Shown here: one piece after another, positions 55,966-62,265 of the stretch
Layout of the letters: every line of letters begins with the position of its first letter
How positions within the stretch are numbered: position 1 is the stretch's first letter
DNA from: JBGSUZ01 sp043770095
GTDB lineage: Bacteria > Bacillota > Clostridia > Peptostreptococcales > Acidaminobacteraceae
Reading direction: 5' to 3'
NCBI GenBank assembly: GCA_043770095.1
Contig: JAYVIR010000082.1
Location: 1-62,265 of the forward strand
Length of the DNA stretch: 62,265 nt
Made by a program: the position numbers and the translations under genes
The notes under the pieces: model-generated
The model's database searches: none
Seen by the model: only the letters and a program-made list of their open reading frames with translations
Told to the model about the DNA's origin: nothing

Positions 55966-56907
55966 CTACAAACAAAGCATTGCCGCACCAATAATGCCTG
56001 CGTCATTGCCCAGTTCTGCTATTTTTAATGTGAAGCTTGGTGCCGCTTTAAAGACACGGTGCTTTTCAAGTTCAACATGAAGTGCATCGAGTAAAAAATC
56101 ACCTGCTCTTGAAACGCCGCCACCTAAGGTAATGACATCTGGATCAAGCATGACAACCGTATTGATCATCGCCACCACCAAATAATGTACCAGTCTGTCA
56201 AAGGCTTCTTTGCAAAGAGGGTCGTTATTTTTAGCACCATCTATAATATGTTTTGCCGCAAGATCTTCCGCCTTAATACCTTGACTCTCAAGCCATTTAG
56301 AAGTTCTGCCAAGTCCAAGTTGCTTCTTTGTATATTTAATAACCGCCGTCGCTGAAGAAAATGTTTCAAGGCAACCTGTTCTGCCGCAGTTGCAAACATA
56401 ATCACCTTCTCCAACGACCATGTGCCCTATTTCAGAGCCAACGCCATGAGAACCGCTAAATGGTTTGCCATCGACTATAAAGCCTCCGCCTACACCTGTT
56501 CCAAGCGTAAATAACACGCCATTTATAACACCTTTAAGCGAACCCACACGAAACTCGGCAACAGCTGCCACTGAGGCATCATTGCTTATATGTACAGGCA
56601 CATTGATGCTCTTTTGAATGTCCGCCCTTAACGAATGCGGCACCTTCCAAAGCAAATTAACGCATTCATAAACGATGCCAGTATGGTCATCTGCAAGTCC
56701 AGGCACGCCAATACCAATGCCTTTCAGTACTGAATCCGCTTCAATTTTCTCCATTAAATGCAGACAAACCAAAACGATATTGCCAACAACATGATCATAA
56801 CCCTCTGGCGCCTCAGTTGGAATGCTGTAATGGTGAAGCAGCACGCCATTTCCATCTACTAATCCGCCCGCAATGTTCGTACCGCCTAAATCTAGCCCTA
56901 TATACAT
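55966..56907 (-). CDS. glk: ROK family glucokinase
   Basis: 313 residues. ATP loop DLGGTNIAGGLVD, catalytic ISNDASVAAVAEF (Asp), the ROK signature from about 135 and the zinc-binding CNCGRTGCLE. It phosphorylates glucose to glucose 6-phosphate. It follows pgmB by about 5 bases, in one operon, and takes the free glucose released by the phosphorylase. Confidence 0.93.
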   Translation of the reverse strand: MYIGLDLGGTNIAGGLVDGNGVLLHHYSIPTEAPEGYDHVVGNIVLVCLHLMEKIEADSVLKGIGIGVPGLADDHTGIVYECVNLLWKVPHSLRADIQKSINVPVHISNDASVAAVAEFRVGSLKGVINGVLFTLGTGVGGGFIVDGKPFSGSHGVGSEIGHMVVGEGDYVCNCGRTGCLETFSSATAVIKYTKKQLGLGRTSKWLESQGIKAEDLAAKHIIDGAKNNDPLCKEAFDRLVHYLVVAMINTVVMLDPDVITLGGGVSRAGDFLLDALHVELEKHRVFKAAPSFTLKIAELGNDAGIIGAAMLCL

Positions 56908-56912
56908 TAACT

Positions 56913-57566
56913 TTAGCCCTCCATTATAAACGCATTTAACCGATCAAAATCTTTTTTCATGTCTTGAATATACATACTGCCGCCTTTAAGCATTTCCTCA
57001 GTTCCAACGGCAACCACCTTCATACCGCCAGCTTGCGCCGCTTCAATGCCTGCCTGAGCATCTTCAAAGACAAGGCACTCTTCAGGCTTTAAGCCTAAAC
57101 GCTCTGCGCCAAGTAAAAATACTTCTGGATCAGGCTTTGCAGTGCTCACGTCATTGCCATCTACAATCGCGTCAAAGTACTTGCTAAGTCCCGTTCTTTC
57201 CAAAATGATTGGAGAGTTTTTACTAGCCGATCCAAGAGCGACTTTCATTCCATTTGCTCTAATATGCGTCAAGAATTCTGCAACGCCAGATAAGATCTCA
57301 GACGCATCCATTTTCATTATATACTCTTTATACCATTCGTTCTTTTTGTCAGCAAGAGTAATTTTTTGACTTTCCTCTAGAGTAACTTGTCCTATCTCCA
57401 AAATGATATCCAGCGAACGCATTCTGCTAACGCCTTTTAAACGTTCATTGTCCTCATGCGTGAATTCAATTCCCAACTCCTCAGCAAGTCTTTTCCAAGC
57501 TAAAAAGTGATATTTTGCCGTATCTACCAAAACGCCATCTAAATCAAATAAGCACCCTTTTATCAT
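56913..57566 (-). CDS. pgmB: Beta-phosphoglucomutase
   Basis: About 217 residues, HAD family. Nucleophile and acid/base in FDLDGVLVDTAKYHF, the substrate loop KRLAEELGIEF, ALGSASKNS, and the Mg site VFEDAQAGIEAAQAGGM. It interconverts beta-glucose 1-phosphate and glucose 6-phosphate. The third ATG (57566) fits the AGGAG site best. Divergent from the GH65 gene and first in the pgmB-glk operon. Confidence 0.93.
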   Translation of the reverse strand: MIKGCLFDLDGVLVDTAKYHFLAWKRLAEELGIEFTHEDNERLKGVSRMRSLDIILEIGQVTLEESQKITLADKKNEWYKEYIMKMDASEILSGVAEFLTHIRANGMKVALGSASKNSPIILERTGLSKYFDAIVDGNDVSTAKPDPEVFLLGAERLGLKPEECLVFEDAQAGIEAAQAGGMKVVAVGTEEMLKGGSMYIQDMKKDFDRLNAFIMEG

Positions 57567-57723
57567 CATCATTCTCCTCTGCAACCGTTATCACAAATAT
57601 TCACTATAATGATAGCTTAATTCGTGCAAACTGAAAAGAATAATTGCATATTATTAATTATTTTTTTTTGAAAATAGCTTAAAAAATCGTTTAACATCTG
57701 ATATAATATGGTATACAACAGAA

Positions 57724-57757
57724 TAATAAGGCAGCTTTTGGTGCTGTCTTATTTTTC
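57724..57757 (+). promoter_or_regulatory. Attenuator-like hairpin in the GH65 leader
   Basis: aataaggcagc pairs with gctgtcttatt (one G-T pair), followed by TTTTTC, about 50 bases before the GH65 start and after an AT-rich promoter-like stretch. A transcription attenuator is possible. Confidence 0.5.
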
Positions 57758-57765
57758 GAAAACTA

Positions 57766-57779
57766 TGCAAGCGGTTGCA
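57766..57779. promoter_or_regulatory. LacI-type operator
   Basis: tgcaa-gcgg-ttgca, a 14-bp near-perfect palindrome of the LacI/GalR kind, sits between the hairpin and the start codon. No LacI-family gene is in the window. Confidence 0.6.
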
Positions 57780-57805
57780 CAAATTATAGAAAGTTGGTGA
57801 TCTCT

Positions 57806-60082
57806 TTGAAGAATTTAGTAAAGCACGATGAATGGAAAATCATCCAAGAAGGCTACGATGCGCTCGATAATGAGATTTTTGAGAGCCTTACCAGTATTGG
57901 TAATGGGTATATGGGCATGAGAGGCAATAACGAAGAAGATTTCTCCGGAAAAACGCTTCAAGGCACTTATATTGCAGGTGTCTACTACCCTGACAAGACA
58001 AAAGTCGGTTGGTGGAAAAACGGATACCCTGAGTACTTTGCAAAAGTCCTCAATGCGCTTAATTTTATTGGCATCAAAGTCCTCATAGACGATGTAAGCC
58101 TTGACCTTGCAAAATGGAAAGTTCTCGACTATCAACGTTCACTTGACATGAAGCACGGTATTTTTAGCAGAAACTTTAGCGTCGAAGCCGACAATGGCGT
58201 CACCCTTCACATCGAAGCAGAGCGGTTCCTTTCATTATGTGATAGAGAAACTGGTGCTATTTCCTATAAAATTTCTTGCAAAAATGGCAATGCAAAAGTA
58301 CGTCTCATCTCTTACCTCGATGGTGATGTGACCAACAAAGATTCTAATTATGACGAGAAATTCTGGCTCCCAGTTGAAAGTGCTGCCAATACAGAGAACG
58401 AATTTGGCTGCGTGACCATGGACACTAAGAAAACAGATTTTAGAGTCTCTGCCGCGATGAGAAACGACGTGTTCTTATGCGGTGAAAAGGTCTATCCAAC
58501 CGAAGCTGTTCAAGACGACAAATGGGCATCTCTCACCTACGACCTTGAATTAGAAGCGGGTCAAAATGTTCATCTTTACAAATTTATTGGTGTCGCTACA
58601 AACAGAGATTACGAAGACGACATGGTTACCATCCAATCGGAAGAATCGCTTACAAGAGGCTTCACCCTTGGTTACGAAGAAATGATCAATGCTCACAAAG
58701 CCACTTGGTTAGAAAAATGGTCTCATAGTGACGTGATTATTGATGGCGATGTCGCTGCTCAACAGGGCATTCGTTTCAACATTTTCCATATGAATCAAAC
58801 ATATACTGGTGAAGATCCAAGGCTCAACATCGGGCCAAAAGGCTTTACTGGCGAAAAATATGGCGGTAGCACTTACTGGGATACGGAAGCGTACTGTATG
58901 TACTTCTATCTTGGTACGGCAGATTCTCAGATTGCGAAAAACTTGCTCATTTATAGACACAACCAATTGGAGCAAGCCAAAGACAACGCCGCTAAACTGG
59001 GCCTTAAAGGTGCGCTCTACCCAATGGTGACGATGACAGGCGAAGAGTGCCACAACGAATGGGAAATTACCTTTGAAGAGATTCACCGAAATGGCGCAAT
59101 TTCTTATGCAATTTTCAATTATATCCGCTACACCAACGATTACGACCACTTGGCAAAGTACGGCTTTGAAGTCTTGGCTGAAATTGCAAGATTCTGGGCT
59201 GACCGCGTGAACTACGTGCCTAAGAAAGATTGTTACATGATTCTTGGCGTTACAGGTCCAAATGAATACGAAAACAATGTCAATAATAACTGGTACACCA
59301 ATCTGATTGCGGCTTGGAACCTAAACTACGCTGTAGACGTTGCAAAACTTCTCAAGGAAAAGTATCCAGACGATTACGCTCGCCTTATGAAGTCGCTTGA
59401 CCTGCTTGAGGAAGATTTCACCGAGTGGACAACGATTGCTGGCAAAATGTACTTGCCAGAAGACAAAGAACTGGGTATTTTCCTTCAACAAGATGGTTAT
59501 TTGGACAAAGAGCAAATTCTAGTTAAGGATCTGCATAAATCTAACTTGCCACTTAATCAAAAGTGGTCTTGGGATCGAATCCTTCGTTCATGCTATATCA
59601 AACAAGCTGACGTGCTACAGGGACTTTTCTTCTTCGAAGAAGCGTATTCAGAAGATGTCACTCGTCGCAACTTTGAATTCTACGAGCCAAGAACGGTTCA
59701 TGAATCTTCTCTTTCTCCATGTGTTCACAGCATTATGGCTTCAAAGCTCAACATGGAAGAAACGGCGTATGACATGTACCTTAGAACCTCTCGTCTTGAC
59801 CTCGACAACTATAACAACGACACCGAGGACGGCCTTCACATCACCTCTATGGCTGGTACTTGGATGTCCATCGTCTTAGGCTTCGGCGGACTTAGGGTTG
59901 TTGACAATCAACTGACTTTAAAACCATTTTTACCAAAAGCTTGGAGTGCACTCTCCTTTAGAACAGTCTTTAGAGGCAGAACCATTCAAGTCAATATCAA
60001 TAAATACGATTCTTTCTGCGAGCTTATTGAGGGCGATCCGATTGAAATCAAACTTAATGGGCATTTGACTAAGCTTTTCTAA
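57806..60082 (+). CDS. Glycoside phosphorylase, GH65 (maltose phosphorylase type)
   Basis: About 758 residues with the GH65 fold; the catalytic Glu is in LGVTGPNEYENN (about residue 487). It splits an alpha-glucoside disaccharide with phosphate into glucose and beta-glucose 1-phosphate. Maltose is the commonest substrate, but trehalose, kojibiose and nigerose phosphorylases share the fold. The start is uncertain: a TTG at 57806 has GGTGAT before it, a GTG at 57797 is the alternative. With the divergent pgmB and glk genes it forms a complete pathway. Confidence 0.88.
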   Translation: MKNLVKHDEWKIIQEGYDALDNEIFESLTSIGNGYMGMRGNNEEDFSGKTLQGTYIAGVYYPDKTKVGWWKNGYPEYFAKVLNALNFIGIKVLIDDVSLDLAKWKVLDYQRSLDMKHGIFSRNFSVEADNGVTLHIEAERFLSLCDRETGAISYKISCKNGNAKVRLISYLDGDVTNKDSNYDEKFWLPVESAANTENEFGCVTMDTKKTDFRVSAAMRNDVFLCGEKVYPTEAVQDDKWASLTYDLELEAGQNVHLYKFIGVATNRDYEDDMVTIQSEESLTRGFTLGYEEMINAHKATWLEKWSHSDVIIDGDVAAQQGIRFNIFHMNQTYTGEDPRLNIGPKGFTGEKYGGSTYWDTEAYCMYFYLGTADSQIAKNLLIYRHNQLEQAKDNAAKLGLKGALYPMVTMTGEECHNEWEITFEEIHRNGAISYAIFNYIRYTNDYDHLAKYGFEVLAEIARFWADRVNYVPKKDCYMILGVTGPNEYENNVNNNWYTNLIAAWNLNYAVDVAKLLKEKYPDDYARLMKSLDLLEEDFTEWTTIAGKMYLPEDKELGIFLQQDGYLDKEQILVKDLHKSNLPLNQKWSWDRILRSCYIKQADVLQGLFFFEEAYSEDVTRRNFEFYEPRTVHESSLSPCVHSIMASKLNMEETAYDMYLRTSRLDLDNYNNDTEDGLHITSMAGTWMSIVLGFGGLRVVDNQLTLKPFLPKAWSALSFRTVFRGRTIQVNINKYDSFCELIEGDPIEIKLNGHLTKLF

Positions 60083-60097
60083 CAAAATAATAAAACA

Positions 60098-60150
60098 ATA
60101 AAGAGCTGCCTCTAAGCGATTTTTAAATCACTAAGTGGCAGCTCTTTTTC
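60098..60150. terminator. Terminator after the GH65 gene
   Basis: aaagagctgcc (about 60100-60110) pairs with ggcagctcttt (60137-60147), with inner pairs and a T-run after. Confidence 0.9.
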
Positions 60151-60231
60151 GAGCTAAATGTTATACTATAATGGAACGATTCCCATTTTGTCTCGATATA
60201 AATATATTTTCATATTCTTTGGAGGTTCTAC

Positions 60232-60675
60232 ATGGTACTTTGGATTGACGCCGACGGTTGCCCCGTCGTTTCTATAACAGAACAAGTGGCTGAAAGTTTG
60301 TCTATTGAGCTTCACGTCGTTAAAAATATTTCTCACCACTTAGAGCTTCATTACGCTCAGGTGCATACCGTCGACCATGGTGCGGATCAAGTTGATTTCT
60401 TTATTGCCAACCGATTAAGTCCTGGCGACTTGGTCATCACACAAGATTACGGACTGGCTGCAATGGCCATCGCCAAGAAAGCATTCGCACTCACCCAATA
60501 TGGCCAATTGATTGATTCCCAAAACATTGATTACCTACTTGAAAAACGACATTTCCATAAAGAGCTTAGAAAACAAAGCAACAAATATACAAAATTCAAA
60601 AAAAGAACGGCGGAAGATGACCGCCGTTACTTGGAAGCGTTAAAAGATACGCTAAAAAAACTAATGATTGACTAA
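60232..60675 (+). CDS. YaiI/YqxD family protein (DUF188)
   Basis: 147 residues, typical length. Family markers: LWIDADGCPV at the start, DLVITQDYGLAAMAI in the middle and KRTAEDDRRYLEAL near the end. The fold is PIN-like with conserved acidic residues, so a nuclease activity is suspected; the function is not known. TTGGAGG lies 9 bases before the ATG. Confidence 0.92.
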   Translation: MVLWIDADGCPVVSITEQVAESLSIELHVVKNISHHLELHYAQVHTVDHGADQVDFFIANRLSPGDLVITQDYGLAAMAIAKKAFALTQYGQLIDSQNIDYLLEKRHFHKELRKQSNKYTKFKKRTAEDDRRYLEALKDTLKKLMID

Positions 60676-62265
60676 TGATCGTTAGCCCGACGCTTTAAAT
60701 TCGCCTTATGTTGGTACATCATCTGGTCGGCTGCTATGATGGCTTCGTTTACATCGCTTAAGTCCGTGCGAATCGACCATCCAACAGCCGCAGCAGGCAC
60801 AAAATACTCTTGAGTTGGAAGAAGGATGCTATTTTTCTTACAGGCAAGTTCTAGTGCCTCAAGTTCAATTTCTAAATGTTTTTCGTCCCAATTCATTAAT
60901 ACGACTAGAAATTCATCTCCACCCATTCGAATGATAATTTCACCTTTAAAGGTGCTTCTTAGCGCCTCTGAAAAAGCTGTGAGAAAATGATCACCATACA
61001 TATGACCATAAGTGTCATTAACGAGTTTTAATCCATTCAAATCTGCCATGAGATAAATCTGAGATTGCTTTGATTCATAAAATGCCTTTTCCATAGAATT
61101 AAAGTAAAGTCGATTTTTAAACCCTGTCAGCCCATCTAAGTAGATTAGTTTCTCACGCTCTTCAGAAATTTTAAGCTGTGTTTTATGATTGATCAACTCA
61201 CGAATCAACGTGATTAAGTAAATAACAACAAGTCCCAGTACAATGGCAAGGAATAATAGTATGTAGAGCAATCTAGTGGTCATCACATTCTTCTGAGAAG
61301 GTACTTCTTGCAGTGCCAAACTCTTAATTTTCTCATATTCAACTAGGCGCATCGCCTTACTGAGTATCGACGCTAAAGGCGCCTCATTTTTTGCAATACC
61401 GTAAAATAGAAATGAATCTTGTGACGTATTCCCTTTTTGAATAATATTGCTATAGCCAAGACCCTCAATGTAATAATTTGCAACGGTTGGGTTCTCAATC
61501 AAATAATCCACTTTGCCCTCGGAGACAAATTGCATACTTTCCTTAAGATCTTTCGTTTCAACAATTGTTACTTTTGTAAGGTTTTTTATTAGATAATCCT
61601 TATGCCAATACCCTTTTACAACCGCAATACGCTTCCCTTCAAGTTCATAAATATCTTGTAAATAGGGCAACTGACGGTTTCCAAAAATTTCATCTCTTTC
61701 TTCGCTAAACGAATCCGTAAAGACAAAATCAGACAAACGATCATCCGTTTTCGCCATATTAAGGACATGCACTTCCCCTTTTAAAGCATTTTGATAAAGC
61801 AGATCAAAAGGAGCATGAACCACTTCAATTGTCAGACCAATTTGACTTATCAACTTTGTCAAATAGTCACCTGCAATGCCTTTGTACTGACCATTTTGAT
61901 AATAGTCAAAAGGCAAATAATCGTCCGCAGCCCCAACAATAATTTTTGGATGCGCTATAATCCACCATTTTTCCTCATCCGTTAAGCCAAGAATATAGCG
62001 GTTATACTCTTTTTCAGCACTACTAATGCTTGATTTTATTTCAATGGCACGTTTCACAAAAATTTTATCCATAATTTGCGAAAGCACTTTGTTTTCAATT
62101 TGAGTTGAAATTGTCATTTCTGAAGTGAATGTTGTCAAATCTGCAATGATTTTTATTTCTGGGTAATCAATCGCGTATTTTTTTGTAATGCCACCGTTAG
62201 CGGTAATAAACACATCTATTTCACCAGCCCGTACCGCTTCAAGTCCTTCGACTTGGTCTGGAAAT
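60672..62265 (-). CDS. Diguanylate cyclase with extracellular solute-binding domain(s) (cut by window edge)
   Basis: The frame is open to the right edge; the start lies outside. The visible part has the end of one family 3 solute-binding domain, a second such domain (HPKIIVGAADDYLPFDYYQNGQYKGIAGDYL, about 88-300), a transmembrane segment (LLYILLFLAIVLGLVVIYLITLI) and a GGDEF domain (LTGFKNRLYF; IIIRMGGDEFLVV, intact motif). It should make c-di-GMP when a small ligand, such as an amino acid, binds outside. With the two HD-GYP proteins it suggests active c-di-GMP turnover. Confidence 0.93.
   Translation of the reverse strand, partial: FPDQVEGLEAVRAGEIDVFITANGGITKKYAIDYPEIKIIADLTTFTSEMTISTQIENKVLSQIMDKIFVKRAIEIKSSISSAEKEYNRYILGLTDEEKWWIIAHPKIIVGAADDYLPFDYYQNGQYKGIAGDYLTKLISQIGLTIEVVHAPFDLLYQNALKGEVHVLNMAKTDDRLSDFVFTDSFSEERDEIFGNRQLPYLQDIYELEGKRIAVVKGYWHKDYLIKNLTKVTIVETKDLKESMQFVSEGKVDYLIENPTVANYYIEGLGYSNIIQKGNTSQDSFLFYGIAKNEAPLASILSKAMRLVEYEKIKSLALQEVPSQKNVMTTRLLYILLFLAIVLGLVVIYLITLIRELINHKTQLKISEEREKLIYLDGLTGFKNRLYFNSMEKAFYESKQSQIYLMADLNGLKLVNDTYGHMYGDHFLTAFSEALRSTFKGEIIIRMGGDEFLVVLMNWDEKHLEIELEALELACKKNSILLPTQEYFVPAAAVGWSIRTDLSDVNEAIIAADQMMYQHKANLKRRANDH

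Noticed and set aside
57766..57779. A CcpA cre site
   Set aside because: Two positions of the cre consensus are not met on either strand; the symmetric TGCAA...TTGCA fits a LacI-type operator better.

Overview
The window looks like a chromosome segment of a low-GC, anaerobic member of the Bacillota, most likely class Clostridia. The evidence is AT-rich DNA with strong GGAGG ribosome sites, an agr quorum-sensing locus, an SLH-anchored surface protein, an FprA-type flavodiiron protein, a C_GCAxxG_C_C protein, and carbohydrate use through ABC transporters and phosphorylases. No rRNA or tRNA gene was seen.

Layout. 1-4.7 kb: the 3' end of topB, a TPM/LemA pair and a U32 peptidase. 4.8-13.8 kb: an accessory island with a 1091-residue NACHT NTPase carrying a C-terminal repeat region, a frameshifted IS91-type transposase, and two tandem units that read like integron gene cassettes on the minus strand. 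Cassette A holds a radical SAM enzyme, an endonuclease/exonuclease/phosphatase-fold protein and a membrane-anchored HAD protein. Cassette B holds one small membrane protein. Each cassette ends in an attC-like imperfect palindrome whose R'' box is complementary to the first bases of its own cassette. No integrase is visible. 14-21 kb: a patch of small enzymes and regulators, including a decayed epimerase and a frameshifted quinone reductase, a MerR regulator, a secreted carbohydrate-binding protein and an HD-GYP protein.

21.5-24.8 kb: an agr system made of agrA-agrC, then 24-bp tandem repeats, then agrB, a 42-codon agrD (autoinducer ring predicted as C-W-Y-I-F) and a small unknown gene. 25-33 kb: an alpha-galactoside operon with a YesM-type kinase, GH36 alpha-galactosidase, AraC-type response regulator, lipoprotein and two permeases but no ATPase. 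An MsmX/UgpC-type ATPase at 45.5 kb could energise it. 33-47.6 kb: housekeeping and metabolic genes (HD-GYP sensor, lytic transglycosylase, adenosine deaminase, flavodiiron protein, S9 peptidase, PPK2, PepD, a PucR-type regulator).

47.6-55.7 kb: a two-gene surface operon, an SLH protein followed by a 2171-residue secreted protein. 56-60 kb: a complete disaccharide phosphorolysis module (GH65 phosphorylase, beta-phosphoglucomutase, ROK glucokinase) with a LacI-type operator and an attenuator-like hairpin. The window ends in a diguanylate cyclase cut by the right edge. With the two HD-GYP proteins this points to active c-di-GMP signalling.

The strongest candidates for undescribed biology are the cassette pair with its three-gene radical SAM/EEP/HAD unit, the NACHT protein beside it, and the repeat array in front of agrB.
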